From JAWKRB01 sp041389885 (GTDB taxonomy: Bacteria; Myxococcota_A; Polyangia; Polyangiales; Ga0077539), in the NCBI GenBank assembly GCA_041389885.1, contig JAWKRB010000024.1, positions 73,722 to 137,721 on the forward strand: a stretch of 64,000 nt of DNA, read 5' to 3'. Positions 1 through 8,600 of this stretch are shown one piece after another. How positions within the stretch are numbered: the first letter of the stretch is position 1; each line of letters starts with the position of its first letter. The position numbers and the translations under genes are program-made. The notes beneath the pieces were generated by a model. That model was not told the origin of the DNA. It ran no database searches and saw nothing but the letters and a program-made list of their open reading frames with translations.

Positions 1-2
1 CC

Positions 3-1151
3 ATGGAGGACGGCCCCCTGGTGCTCTCCGACCCGCTCTGGGCGGGCGACGCCGCGGTGATGGGGACCAGCGCGGGCACGGCCTTCGTCGCGCGCACGAT
101 CCCTCGGCCCTTCGACGGCTCGCTCCTCGACGTGGGCTGCGGCGCGGGGAGCCTGGCGCTCGTCGCGGCGATGCGGGGCGCGCGCAGGGTCCTCGGCGTC
201 GACATCAACCCCCGCGCGGTCGAGCTCGCGCGCTTCAACGCCGCGCTCAACGGCGTCGCCGCGGAGTTTCGCGCGGGCGACCTCACCGCGCCCGCCGCGG
301 GCGAGCGCTTCGACCGCGTGGTCGCGCAGCCGCCCTTCGTCGCGCGCCCCGCCGGCGTCGGCGAGATCACCTTCCTCCACGGCGGAACCTACGGCGACGA
401 GCTCGCCCTGCGGCTCCTCGGCGAGTGCCCCGGCGCGCTCGCGCCCGGTGGCGTCGCGACGGCGCTCTTTCAGTCCCCGGTCCGCGCGAACGCCTCGGTG
501 TTCTCACGAATTCGCGAGGCCCTCGGCGCCGCCGACGGGACCCTCGACCTGGTCGCGCTGCGCATGCAGGGGGGCTCGCCGGCGCTGCAGGCGATGGTCT
601 TCGCGTCGCACGAGAGCGATGGGTTCGACGCGCGCTACGAGGCCGCCGTTCGCCGCTACCTCGACCACTTCGCCGCCCTCGACGCGCGCGAGGTCGAGGG
701 GGTCTTCGCCGTGCTCACCCGCCCCGACGCCGCGTCCGAGTCGTCGCGTCGCTACGGGGCGTCTCTCCCCTCCGCGCACGCCGCGCTCACCGCCGCGGAG
801 CTCGACGCGCTGCGCGCGCGCCTCGCCCTCTCCGCCGCCGACGACGTCGCGCTGCTCCGCGCGGGGGTCGTCCTCGGCGCGGGGCTGCGGGTGGTCACCG
901 AGCGCGCGTCGGTCGCGCGAGACGCGCCGCAGCGATGGAGCCTGCGCCTCGACCCCCGCGCCGTGGCCGTCGAGGGAGAGGTCAGCGCCGACGAGCTCGA
1001 GCGCCTGCGCGCCTTCGAGGGCGCCGCCACCGTCGAGCGCGCGCTCATCGCCTACGCCCGCGCGCGCCGACGATCGCCCCCGCAGCTCCGCGACGAGTTT
1101 CTGCCGTGGGTGCGCGGCGCGCTCGTGGCGGGCACCCTCGCCGCGGGCTGA
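3..1151 (+). CDS. Class I SAM-dependent methyltransferase, 5'-partial
   Basis: The reading frame is open to the left edge of the window, so the true start may lie outside it. A Rossmann methyltransferase core is visible: motif I LLDVGCGAGSLAL around residues 40-52, an acidic motif VLGVDINPRAVELA around residues 64-77, and DRVVAQPPFV, the (D/N)PPF-type motif of N6-adenine or glutamine-N5 methyltransferases. About 250 residues follow with no domain I recognise. The NPP(Y/F)-type motif suggests an amide or exocyclic amine as acceptor, but the substrate cannot be told. A kinase remnant starts 56 bases downstream on the same strand. The fold is secure, the substrate unknown. Confidence 0.75.
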   Translation: MEDGPLVLSDPLWAGDAAVMGTSAGTAFVARTIPRPFDGSLLDVGCGAGSLALVAAMRGARRVLGVDINPRAVELARFNAALNGVAAEFRAGDLTAPAAGERFDRVVAQPPFVARPAGVGEITFLHGGTYGDELALRLLGECPGALAPGGVATALFQSPVRANASVFSRIREALGAADGTLDLVALRMQGGSPALQAMVFASHESDGFDARYEAAVRRYLDHFAALDAREVEGVFAVLTRPDAASESSRRYGASLPSAHAALTAAELDALRARLALSAADDVALLRAGVVLGAGLRVVTERASVARDAPQRWSLRLDPRAVAVEGEVSADELERLRAFEGAATVERALIAYARARRRSPPQLRDEFLPWVRGALVAGTLAAG

Positions 1152-1206
1152 GGCGCGCGCCGCGAACCGTCCCATCGCCGCGGGACGCGGGGTAGACTCC
1201 CTCGCC

Positions 1207-1680
1207 GTGAGCCCCGACCCACTGCAGCCTGGGACCCTCTTCGCGAACGACTGCGTGGTCCAGCGCCCCCTCGCCGAGGGCGGCATGGGCGCGGTGTACG
1301 TCGCGCGGCGGCGCTCGACGGGCAAGGAGCGCGCGCTGAAGGTGCTGCTCCCCAGCGTGGCGAGCGACGCGACGGGCACCCCGTGGCTCGCGAGGGAGCG
1401 GCTCCAGGGAGAGACCCTCGGCGCGCGCGTGGCGCGGGACGGCGCGAGGAGCCCCAGCGACACCGCCGCGCTCTTCGAGCAGCTCGACGACGCCCTCCGC
1501 CGCGCCCACGCCGCGGGCGTGGTGCACAGGGACCTCAAGTCCGACAACGTGTTCATCGTCCCGTCGCCGCTCAAGGGCCTCCCCTTCGTGGTGAAGGTGC
1601 TCGATTCTGGCATCTCGACATGGATCTCCGCGAACCGCACGGCGGCGACCTCGACCCGCGCCATCGGATCGCCCCTGTGA
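1207..1680 (+). pseudogene. Truncated Ser/Thr protein kinase remnant
   Basis: Starting from a GTG, the frame shows a glycine-rich loop (LAEGGMGAVYVARR), the VAIK-type lysine in RALKVLL, the catalytic loop HRDLKSDNVFIV and a DFG-like VKVLDSGIS. The span between the lysine and the hinge (TPWLARERLQGETL) is about 50 residues too short, so helix C and strands 4-5 are missing. DFG is changed to DSG. The frame stops right after GSPL, where active kinases continue into the APE segment. At 157 residues with no C-lobe it cannot be an active Hanks kinase. It is most likely the deleted remnant of one of the many Stk genes typical of myxobacteria. Confidence 0.75.
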
Positions 1681-1682
1681 AC

Positions 1683-3119
1683 ATGACGCGCGCCGCCCAC
1701 CTCCTCGCCCTGTGCCTCGCCCCCGCCACGCTCCACGCGCAGACCATCGCGTCGCGCAGCGAGTCGACGCCCTTCGCGGGCGTGCGCGTGGTGACCGGCC
1801 GCACCGCGTCTCCCACCACGGATTTCGTCGCGGCCTACGTGTCGCTCTGCACGAACTACGTCCACGTCGCGGCGACGCGCGCGCCGTCGGCGCTCTCTCG
1901 CACCAGCGCCTGGGCCAGCGGCGCGGGCGTGCAGCTCGCGGTGAACGGAGACTTCTTCGTGACCGGGCCGCGCGTGTACGGCTACGCCGTGGGCGGCGGC
2001 GCGCCCTGGCCCCTGCGTCAGATGGGGGTCGACCCGGCGGTGTCGGGCGAGTGGTACTACCGGCGCTACGGGTGGATCGGCTTCGGGCCGGGCCTGGTGG
2101 AATTCTCGCACACCGAGTTCGTGAAGCAGCGCGCCGCGGCGATGGGGGTGCGCGACGGGTGGCGGCCCACGACGGTGACCACGGCCATCCCGCCGGGGAT
2201 CACCGCGCTCGTGAGCGGCTTTCCCGAGCTCGTGACCGAGGGGCGACGCGTGACCTGCTCGAGCCCCACCGCGAGCAGTTGCTTCCCCGACCGGAGCGAC
2301 ATGCGCGCGCGCCACCCGCGCACCGCGATGGGCCTCACCCAGGACCGTCGCACCTTCATCCTGCTGACCGTCGACGGGCGCAGCACCCGCAGCGCCGGGA
2401 TGTACGGGACCGAGCTCGCCCGGCTGATGGAGCTCCTCGGGGCCTACCAGGCCTTCAACCTCGACGGCGGCGGCTCGAGCACCTTCTGGCAGCGCGGCGT
2501 CGGCGTGCGCAACCGCCCCTCCGACGGCGCCGAGCGCTCCGTCGCGAACCACTGGGGCGTCTTCGCCGGATCGAGCAACGGCCGCCCGCGCGCCCCAGGG
2601 AGCTGCTACACGCCCCCCGCCCCCGACGCGGGCGTGCGCGACGCCGCCGCGGACGTCCCCCGCGACGTGCTCACGGACGTCCCCCGCGACGCGCTCACGG
2701 ACGTCCCGCGCGACGTGCTCACGGACGTCCCGCGCGACGCGCTCACGGACGTCCCGCGCGATGTGCTCACGAGCCTCGACGTCGTCGCGATCGACGCGGG
2801 CGATGACGTCCCCGAGCCGGCAGACGACGCGCCCAGAGAGGACATCCCCGAGTTCGTCGAAGACGCCTCGCGCGCAGAGGCTCCTGACGCGGGCGAGACG
2901 CCCGACCTCGAAGAGACTCCAGGGTGCGGCTGTCGCGCGGGCGCGACCCGGACAGGCGGGTCATGGATCCTCGGCGCGCTGGTCCTCTGGGGCGCGAGCC
3001 GTCGCAGGCGCGGTCAGCTCGCTCGCAGCGCCTCGCGGAGCCTCCGCGGGACCACCACGCGCAGCGGGGTCACCGCGGGCGCGAGGGCGAGCAGCGCGCG
3101 GTCGAGGGTCACGAGGTAG
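1683..3119 (+). CDS. Secreted phosphodiester glycosidase (NAGPA-like) with C-terminal sorting tail
   Basis: ATG at 1683 is followed by a signal peptide (MTRAAHLLALCLAPATLHAQ). The mature part carries hallmarks of the phosphodiester glycosidase family (PF09992): VNGDFFVTG near the N-terminus, then RTFILLTVDGRS and the signature FNLDGGGSSTFW. This family hydrolyses glycosyl phosphodiesters; the natural substrate here is unknown. After the domain comes an Asp-rich linker of five eight-residue repeats (DVPRDVLT/DVPRDALT), a CGC motif, a hydrophobic stretch and an Arg cluster, resembling the MYXO-CTERM sorting signal. The frame then continues 38 residues past the Arg cluster and overlaps the convergent PIN gene by about 100 bases. 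A signal of this kind would normally end at the Arg cluster, so a lost stop or small indel is possible. Confidence 0.82.
   Translation: MTRAAHLLALCLAPATLHAQTIASRSESTPFAGVRVVTGRTASPTTDFVAAYVSLCTNYVHVAATRAPSALSRTSAWASGAGVQLAVNGDFFVTGPRVYGYAVGGGAPWPLRQMGVDPAVSGEWYYRRYGWIGFGPGLVEFSHTEFVKQRAAAMGVRDGWRPTTVTTAIPPGITALVSGFPELVTEGRRVTCSSPTASSCFPDRSDMRARHPRTAMGLTQDRRTFILLTVDGRSTRSAGMYGTELARLMELLGAYQAFNLDGGGSSTFWQRGVGVRNRPSDGAERSVANHWGVFAGSSNGRPRAPGSCYTPPAPDAGVRDAAADVPRDVLTDVPRDALTDVPRDVLTDVPRDALTDVPRDVLTSLDVVAIDAGDDVPEPADDAPREDIPEFVEDASRAEAPDAGETPDLEETPGCGCRAGATRTGGSWILGALVLWGASRRRRGQLARSASRSLRGTTTRSGVTAGARASSARSRVTR
2652..2771 (+). repeat. 24-bp tandem repeat, five copies, coding for an Asp-rich linker
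   Basis: Five near-identical 24-bp units encode DVPRDVLT or DVPRDALT in alternation inside the phosphodiester glycosidase gene. They form a low-complexity spacer between the enzyme domain and the C-terminal tail. Copy number is likely to vary between strains by slippage. Confidence 0.9.
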
Positions 3120-3454
3120 TCCGCGCCCGCCGTCACCGCGAGCTCGAGGAACTTCTGGTCGTCCGGATCCCCGCAGCGCGGGAGCGCGGCGCGAGGCTCG
3201 GCGTGAGCGATCACCTCGGCGAGGCGGGCATAGCGCGAGACAGCTTCGAGCCGGGCGCCTTCGTCGAGGCGAAGCGAGGCAGAGGCCACGACGCGGCGGT
3301 ACTCGTCGAGGCAGTCGCCGCGGGTGACACAGCGCACGCGCCCGTCCTCGACCGCCTCGCGCAGCGCGGCGAAGCGCCCTCCCCCGAAGGCGAAGAGCGA
3401 GAGCAGCACGTTCGTGTCGAAGACCGCGCGGAGAGGCACTCGCGTAGATCTCAC
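3014..3454 (-). CDS. PIN-domain protein (putative toxin-type RNase)
   Basis: The PIN core is clear: RAVFDTNVLLSLF holds the first acidic residue, CLDEYRRV the second, DPDDQKFLELA the third, and DYLVTLDRALL the last. Spacing and length (146 residues) fit single-domain PIN nucleases, which usually cleave RNA and are often VapC-type toxins. The frame is open upstream to 3547, but that start would overlap the divergent gene at 3542, so I chose the GTG at 3454. No antitoxin-like gene adjoins it, so it could be an orphan toxin or a housekeeping PIN protein. It converges on, and slightly overlaps, the glycosidase gene. Confidence 0.75.
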   Translation of the reverse strand: MRSTRVPLRAVFDTNVLLSLFAFGGGRFAALREAVEDGRVRCVTRGDCLDEYRRVVASASLRLDEGARLEAVSRYARLAEVIAHAEPRAALPRCGDPDDQKFLELAVTAGADYLVTLDRALLALAPAVTPLRVVVPRRLREALRAS

Positions 3455-3541
3455 ACGCGTCGCCCCCTCCGCGCCACCGCGCCACGGTCTCGAGCACGTG
3501 AGAACCATCGCGCCCGGTGGAGTACTCTCCCCACCGCGCTG

Positions 3542-4537
3542 ATGCACTGTCCACGCTGCGCCGCCTCGATGGAAGACTTTCGCACCGAGGAGGGCGTCAC
3601 CCTCGACCTCTGCGCGCGCTGCCGGAGCGTGTGGTTCGACGCTGGCGAGATGGCCGCGACCCTCGGCACCGCCGACGACCTCCCCGCCCTCGCCGACACC
3701 GACTCCGACGCGGCGGCGAGCACGCTGCCCTGCCCGCGATGCCCCGGCGCGACGCTCACGGTGATCCCCTACGCCCGCGGCGTGGCCGTGACGGTCGCGA
3801 CCTGCGCGCTCTGCGGCGGCGCGCTCTCGTCCCTCCCTGAGCTCCCGGCGCTGCGCGGCGCGGCGATGGCGTTTCGCCCCTCACGCGCCCTCGCGCGCGG
3901 CGGCGCCAACGACCTCGCGTCGACGGCGCGGCGCTTCGCCGGGCTCACCGGGCTCACCGTGAAGCAACGGCGCCGCTGGCTCGAGATGCTCACGGGGTGG
4001 GAGACGCCCAACGAGTACGCCGTGCTCCGCAGCACCGGCGGCGTGGCCTTTCACGTCGTCGAGCAGACCGAGGGATTCTGGCACGCCCTGCGGCGCGTGC
4101 TGCTCGGCCCCTGGCGGCCCTTCGAGGCGCACGTCGAGGACATGGCGCGGGGCACCCTCGCGATGCGCCTGGTGCGTCCCTGGCGGTGGTTCTTCCCCGA
4201 GCTCACGCTCTGCGACCCCGAGGGGCGGCCGCTGGTGCGCATCCGCAACCGCTGGAGCTGGATCCACCGACGCTACGAGGTCACCGACGTCGCCGGGCGG
4301 CTCATGGGCGAGGTCACCGGAAAGCTCTACCGACCGTGGACCTTCGAGATCCGCAGCGACGAGCGCGTCGTCGCGACGGTGCGCAAGGTGTGGTCGGGGC
4401 TGCTCACCGAGGCCCTCTCCGACGCCGACAACTACTCGGTGACCTTCGAGCCCGACGCCCCCGAGCACTGGAAGCCCATCGCCCTCGCCGTCGCCGTGCT
4501 CGTCGACACGGTGCACTTCGAGAGCGCCAACCGCTGA
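3542..4537 (+). CDS. Zinc-ribbon (TFIIB-type) protein fused to scramblase/LURP-like domain
   Basis: The N-terminus has two CxxC zinc-ribbon halves (MHCPRCAAS and LCARCRSVWFDAGEM), the pattern of the zf-TFIIB family, and a second pair (LPCPRCPG and CALCGGAL). From about residue 160 the protein resembles the phospholipid scramblase/LURP-one fold: VVEQTEGFWHALRRVLLGP, then repeated strands such as PLVRIRNRWSWIHRRYEV and GEVTGKLYRPWTFEI. A hydrophobic C-terminal segment (IALAVAVLVDTVHFESANR) ends the protein, as in scramblases. It starts just upstream of and divergent from the PIN gene. The biochemical role of bacterial scramblase-like proteins is unclear; lipid binding is a possibility rather than an established role here. 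Confidence 0.7.
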   Translation: MHCPRCAASMEDFRTEEGVTLDLCARCRSVWFDAGEMAATLGTADDLPALADTDSDAAASTLPCPRCPGATLTVIPYARGVAVTVATCALCGGALSSLPELPALRGAAMAFRPSRALARGGANDLASTARRFAGLTGLTVKQRRRWLEMLTGWETPNEYAVLRSTGGVAFHVVEQTEGFWHALRRVLLGPWRPFEAHVEDMARGTLAMRLVRPWRWFFPELTLCDPEGRPLVRIRNRWSWIHRRYEVTDVAGRLMGEVTGKLYRPWTFEIRSDERVVATVRKVWSGLLTEALSDADNYSVTFEPDAPEHWKPIALAVAVLVDTVHFESANR

Positions 4538-4612
4538 CCCCCCGCGCACTTCAAGGCCTGGGTGCTTCTAGCGCCTCGTCGTTCGCGGAGAGACGGGGGC
4601 GTCGTTCGCGGC

Positions 4613-4636
4613 GGGGGCAGCCTCTCCGCCTGCGAC
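4613..4636. repeat. 24-bp fragment shared with the 14.7-15.1 kb element
   Basis: Positions 4613-4636 match 15047-15070, at the outer edge of the right arm of the MITE-like element, base for base. It may be a relic of that element family. The rest of the 4538-4709 intergenic stretch shows nothing else I can name. Confidence 0.5.
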
Positions 4637-4709
4637 GACTCCCCTGAAAATGTCTGAAAATGATCGTGCGCACCCGACCACGCACCCCACCGTGCGTAGC
4701 ATCACGCCG

Positions 4710-4967
4710 ATGTCCTGCGACACCTGCGCGCCCTACTTCGCCCACCCCGAGCTGCTCACCCTGGGGCGCGAGCGCTCCCCCGCGGAGCGAGCCCTCGTCG
4801 AGCGCCTCGAGGCGGTGTGGGAGGAGCTGAGATCGTGGCGCGAGAACCCCACCTCGGGGCTCTACGTCGAGCGCCGCGAGCTGCGCTGCCGCGCCTGCGA
4901 GCAGCGCGCGGAGACCAGCGACGACGCGTGGTACGGCGGGGAGTTTCGCGCGATCCCCGCCCGGTGA
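4710..4967 (+). CDS. Small Cys-pair protein of unknown function
   Basis: This is an 85-residue protein starting MSCDTCAPYF, with CDTC near the N-terminus and CRAC about 60 residues later. The two pairs could bind one zinc or form a redox site. An in-frame ATG lies 60 bases upstream, but the cysteine pair right after the second ATG and the lower quality of the extra sequence favour the start used here. The gene lies ahead of a TerB-like gene on the same strand, 55 bases away. I do not recognise the family. Confidence 0.55.
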   Translation: MSCDTCAPYFAHPELLTLGRERSPAERALVERLEAVWEELRSWRENPTSGLYVERRELRCRACEQRAETSDDAWYGGEFRAIPAR

Positions 4968-5022
4968 CCCCGGCGCGGGTCTCCTGCGCAACGCCGGGCG
5001 TTTCCCGCTACCCTCTGCGGTC

Positions 5023-5541
5023 ATGGGAACCCGCACCCTCCTGCGTCACGTCGCCCCCCTCGCCGCCGAGCTCTTCGAGGCCGCGCCCCCCGCGGGCGAT
5101 CCCCCGCGCTCCTGGCGAGAGGGACACACCTCCGAGGCCGCGCGCGCGCTCTCGGCGGTGATCGAGGGCGCCTGGCTCGTGGCCCGCATCGACGGCAGCG
5201 TCGACCGCGCGGAGTCGGGCCTCCTCGCCGACGCCGTGAGCGCCCTCACCCGCGGCGGGTTCACCTCGCAGGACGTCGACGACGTGCTCGACGCCGCCGC
5301 GGCCATGCTCCTGCGCGAGGGCCTCGAGGCCCGCTGCCTCGCCGTGGGCGCCACCCTGGCCGAGCGCGACGCCGCGCAGCTCGGGATGCGCGTGCTCCTC
5401 GCCGTCGCGGCGGTGTCAGACGGCGTGAGCATCGCCGAGCGCGTGGCGGTGCGCGCCATCGGCGCCGCCGCGGGGCTGAGCGACGTCGAGCTCGAGGCCC
5501 TGCGCCGCGAGACCCTCGCCGAGCTCGCCGCGCCGGAGTGA
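5023..5541 (+). CDS. TerB-like (tellurite-resistance fold) protein
   Basis: The 172-residue, mostly helical protein has two TerB-like acidic repeats: GAWLVARIDGSVDRAESGLL at about residues 49-68 and LAVAAVSDGVSIAERVAVR at about residues 125-143. The paired aDG-x-x-x-x-E pattern binds divalent metal in TerB proteins. Their cellular role ranges from stress response to phage defence and is not settled. No signal peptide is seen. The next gene starts 6 bases downstream, so the two probably form an operon. Confidence 0.65.
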   Translation: MGTRTLLRHVAPLAAELFEAAPPAGDPPRSWREGHTSEAARALSAVIEGAWLVARIDGSVDRAESGLLADAVSALTRGGFTSQDVDDVLDAAAAMLLREGLEARCLAVGATLAERDAAQLGMRVLLAVAAVSDGVSIAERVAVRAIGAAAGLSDVELEALRRETLAELAAPE

Positions 5542-5547
5542 ATCTCC

Positions 5548-6552
5548 TTGCGCTGGAGCGACATCGAAGACGGCGCGTGGCGCGGGATCCGCGCGGAGGT
5601 CGACCGCGACGAGCTCCCCCCGCGCCCCGCGTGGCGCACCGAGGTCGCCCGCGGAGGGCGCGCGCGCGTCGTCGCGGGAGACTCGGTGCGGTGGTGGGCG
5701 CGTCAGGACCAGCGCTGGCGCTCGATCACGCTCCTGCGCGGCGAGGCCCTCACGCCCGAGGCCGCGGTGGTCCCGCCGGTGCGGGCGAGCGACCTGCGCG
5801 CGTGCGCCCACGCGCCGGGCACGGTGGCGTGGTGGAGGCACTGGTCGAGGTGGTTTCTCCGCGCGCTGATCGCGTCGCCGCGCTCGGTGATGCACCCCGG
5901 CGCGTGGTGGGCCACACCCCTCGAGTCTGACGAGCTCCCTTGGCTGCCGGTGCTCGACGGCGCGCGCCCGCGCAGCGCGCCCTCCGTTCGGTGGAGCTCG
6001 AGCCGACGCGCCCTCCGACGCGTCGACGGACCACCGTGGCGCGAGGCGACCTGGGACGAGAATTGGTGCCTCCACGGCTCCGAGGCGCTGCTGCCGATGC
6101 GCCCGGCGTCGCCGCCCGACCGCGCCCGCGTGAAGTCATGGCGCAAGCGCGCCCGCGAAGGAACCCTCCCCCCGGTGCTGGTGCACTTCGTGTCGGCGCT
6201 GGACATGCACGCGCTGCTCGACGGCCACGACCGCCTCGTCGCCGCGCGGGAGGAGGGCGTCGCGATCCCCTGGCTCCGGGTGAACGCGCTGCGCTTCGAC
6301 CGCTTCGCCCTCGACCCGGGGAGGCAGGCCGGCGTCGTCGCCGAGGTGCAGCGGCGGAGCGACGCGAACCAGCCGCTGCCGACGTCGCGCGTGAACGAGC
6401 TCTACCTCCAGGCCTTTGACGACCGCCCCTGGCCCCGCGCGGTGTGCGTGGGGCGCGCGGTCCCCGGCGGCGCCGCGCGGTGGGACGCCGAGGTGCGCGC
6501 TCGCCTCGACGCGCTGGGTCTCTCGCGCGAAGGACCGCTGCTCCGCGCGTGA
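5548..6552 (+). CDS. Unknown protein with a ParB-like motif
   Basis: A TTG six bases after the TerB-like stop opens a 334-residue frame rich in Trp and Arg. The only recognisable stretch is around residues 205-240, HALLDGHDRLVAAREEGV, which resembles the DGHHR-type motif of ParB/Srx-fold proteins. The family cannot be fixed from this alone. Close spacing with the upstream gene argues for co-transcription and possibly shared function. The C-terminus is compact, with no membrane segment. Confidence 0.5.
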   Translation: MRWSDIEDGAWRGIRAEVDRDELPPRPAWRTEVARGGRARVVAGDSVRWWARQDQRWRSITLLRGEALTPEAAVVPPVRASDLRACAHAPGTVAWWRHWSRWFLRALIASPRSVMHPGAWWATPLESDELPWLPVLDGARPRSAPSVRWSSSRRALRRVDGPPWREATWDENWCLHGSEALLPMRPASPPDRARVKSWRKRAREGTLPPVLVHFVSALDMHALLDGHDRLVAAREEGVAIPWLRVNALRFDRFALDPGRQAGVVAEVQRRSDANQPLPTSRVNELYLQAFDDRPWPRAVCVGRAVPGGAARWDAEVRARLDALGLSREGPLLRA

Positions 6553-6556
6553 CCCC

Positions 6557-7732
6557 TCAGCGCCGCGCGGCGCGACGCGCGGCCACGCGCGCGGGGAAGT
6601 TCGCCTCCACCGCCGCGACCGCCGGCTGCGCCGCGGGCTTCGTCGCGTCGAGCAGCGCGTCGACGGCCTCGTCGGTGTCGACCTGCGCGAGGAGGTTGTA
6701 CAGGTAGCGCTGCTTCGGCGTCTCGCGGGTGCGAGGCAGCACCGCGAGCAGCGCGGGCACCGCGCGGGGACCCGCCGCGGCGAGGAGCGAGACCGCCGTG
6801 CGCTCGAACTCCGTGAAGAAGTACTCCAGCGCGACGTAGGTGAGCCGCGAGGGGTCGCGCACGCTCGCGCTGAGCACGGGAAAGAGCGTGTGCCCCTTCG
6901 TCCCCGTGAGCGACTCGGCCCACTCGGGCCGCTCGGGGAACGAGAAGGCCACGAGGTGACACACCAGCGGATCGCCTTGCGCCATAAGGGCTTCTGCGCG
7001 CCCGACGCACTCCCGCCACGCGGCCTCGGGCGCCGCCGCGAGGTGCTCGCGCAGGCGCAGCCACGCGCGGCACTCGTCGTTGACGAAGTGCATCGAGAGG
7101 TGCCGCTCACCCGCCACCGCCTCGGCGATCTGATCGACCCGGAGGTAGCGACAGTCGACGTGCCCCCCGCGAATCAGGGTGAGCGTGTTCGCGTGGACCG
7201 AGGCGCTCGTCGGCCCGGTGCCGTATCCCCGGCGGGGCTTCGGGGTGGGGCTGAGGGCGAGCATCGGCGCGCCCTGCGCGTGCGCGATGGTGAACGCCGC
7301 CGCGAGCGCGTCGAGGGCGAAGGGGACGCCGAAGCTCGCCACCCACAGGTCGACCAGGCGCGCCGCGAAGCTCTCCGCGCGAAACATCTCGCCCGGCACG
7401 GCGAGCTGAAAGGCCAGCGCGGCGACCTCGACCGAGGGGCGCACGGTGACGTCTCCGTCGAGCCAGGCGCGGGCGTCGGCGAGGCCGGCGTGCAGGGCCG
7501 CGTCGGCGCCGGGCGCCCGCGCGCCCGCCTCGAAGTGCCCCCACCACGCGGCGGCGTTGGCCCGCAGGTCGTCGACGATGGCCGAGGCGGCCTCGACCTT
7601 CGGCGCCTTGAGCCCCAGCTCCCGACGCGGAAACACCTTCTTCAAGAGCGCGGGCGTCCACCGCACGACCCCCTCGGGGTCGCCCAACGGAAACACCGGC
7701 CCCACCGCGCTCGCCGCCGCCTTCTTCGCCAT
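6557..7732 (-). CDS. Unknown HEAT-like repeat protein
   Basis: This is a 391-residue protein starting MAKKAAASAVGP. It is Ala/Leu-rich and helical, with a C-terminal part (ALLAVLPRTRETPKQRYLYN and VDALLDAT) that reads like HEAT-type repeats. There is no signal peptide or membrane segment. The 3' end abuts the convergent ParB-motif gene (4 bases apart), and the 5' end is divergent from the thioesterase gene 79 bases away. Similar large Ala-rich proteins of unknown role are frequent in myxobacteria. I cannot assign a function. Confidence 0.55.
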   Translation of the reverse strand: MAKKAAASAVGPVFPLGDPEGVVRWTPALLKKVFPRRELGLKAPKVEAASAIVDDLRANAAAWWGHFEAGARAPGADAALHAGLADARAWLDGDVTVRPSVEVAALAFQLAVPGEMFRAESFAARLVDLWVASFGVPFALDALAAAFTIAHAQGAPMLALSPTPKPRRGYGTGPTSASVHANTLTLIRGGHVDCRYLRVDQIAEAVAGERHLSMHFVNDECRAWLRLREHLAAAPEAAWRECVGRAEALMAQGDPLVCHLVAFSFPERPEWAESLTGTKGHTLFPVLSASVRDPSRLTYVALEYFFTEFERTAVSLLAAAGPRAVPALLAVLPRTRETPKQRYLYNLLAQVDTDEAVDALLDATKPAAQPAVAAVEANFPARVAARRAARR

Positions 7733-7811
7733 GACCCGCGGGATAGTCTCCGCGCGCGCCCCTCGTCAACACGCCTACCCGGCGCCGTCGCTTTCGTGCG
7801 AGACCGCGGCG

Positions 7812-8567
7812 ATGGAGCTCAAGGTCCCCCTCGGCGTCTCTGACTTTCGGGTGCGCGCGTACGAGGCCGACGCCCGCGGGGCGCTGTCTCTCCCGGCGCT
7901 CTGCGACCTCCTGCAAGAGGCCGCCGACCGCCACGCGTCGCAGTTCGGCGCCGCCGTCGACCAGCTCGCGCAGGCCCACGGCGAGACCTGGGTGCTCCAC
8001 CGCCTCGCCGTGCGCGTGCACCGCGCGCCCCGCTGGCGCGAGGCGGTCCGCGTCGAGACGTGGCCCTGCGGCAAAGAGCGGCTCTACACCGTGCGCGAGT
8101 ACCGCGCCCTCGACGCCGACGGCGCGCTGCTCGCCGAGGCCGCCAGCGCCTGGCTCGTGATGGACCTCGCCTCCCGCCGCCTCGCCCGCGCCCCCCGCAC
8201 GCCCCTCGGCTGGCACAGCGAGCGCGGGAGGTCCTGGCCCGACGCGTTCACCTCGCGGCTCCCCGCGGTGCCCGCCGACGCCCCCGCGATCGAGCTCGAC
8301 GTGCGCCGCGGCGACATCGACGTGAACGGCCACGTCAACCACGTTCACTACGTGTCGTGGGCCCTCGAGGCCGCCCCCGAGGCGCTCTGGCGCGGCGCGG
8401 CGCCGGTCTTCGTGAGCGTCGAGTACCTCGCCGAAGTCGTTGCGGGAGAGCGGGTTCGGGTGCGCTGCGCCGTCGACGCGGAGGGCGCGCTGGCCTGCGA
8501 GATGACCCACGCCGAGACGGGGCGGGTGCTCGCGCGGGCGCTCACGCGCTGGGCGGCGTGCGCTTGA
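7812..8567 (+). CDS. Acyl-ACP thioesterase (FatA/FatB-like)
   Basis: The 251-residue protein shows two hotdog halves as in plant and bacterial acyl-ACP thioesterases: FRVRAYEADARGALSLPAL at the N-terminus and ELDVRRGDIDVNGHVNHVHY in the second half, where the Asn and His of the VNGHVNNVxY motif are catalytic in this family. TWVLHRLAVRVHRAPRW also matches the conserved Trp-containing region. It would release free fatty acids from acyl-ACP in the cytoplasm. The ATG at 7812 is the first after the divergent promoter region. Confidence is high on family, lower on chain length. Confidence 0.85.
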   Translation: MELKVPLGVSDFRVRAYEADARGALSLPALCDLLQEAADRHASQFGAAVDQLAQAHGETWVLHRLAVRVHRAPRWREAVRVETWPCGKERLYTVREYRALDADGALLAEAASAWLVMDLASRRLARAPRTPLGWHSERGRSWPDAFTSRLPAVPADAPAIELDVRRGDIDVNGHVNHVHYVSWALEAAPEALWRGAAPVFVSVEYLAEVVAGERVRVRCAVDAEGALACEMTHAETGRVLARALTRWAACA

Positions 8568-8600
8568 TCTCGCGCGCGGGCTTTGGAGTATCGTGATCGC

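Noticed and set aside
504..2552. 682-residue open frame on the minus strand
   Set aside because: It is antisense to the methyltransferase, kinase remnant and glycosidase. Its low-complexity Arg/Ala/Gly composition is typical of GC-rich shadow frames and no domain is visible.
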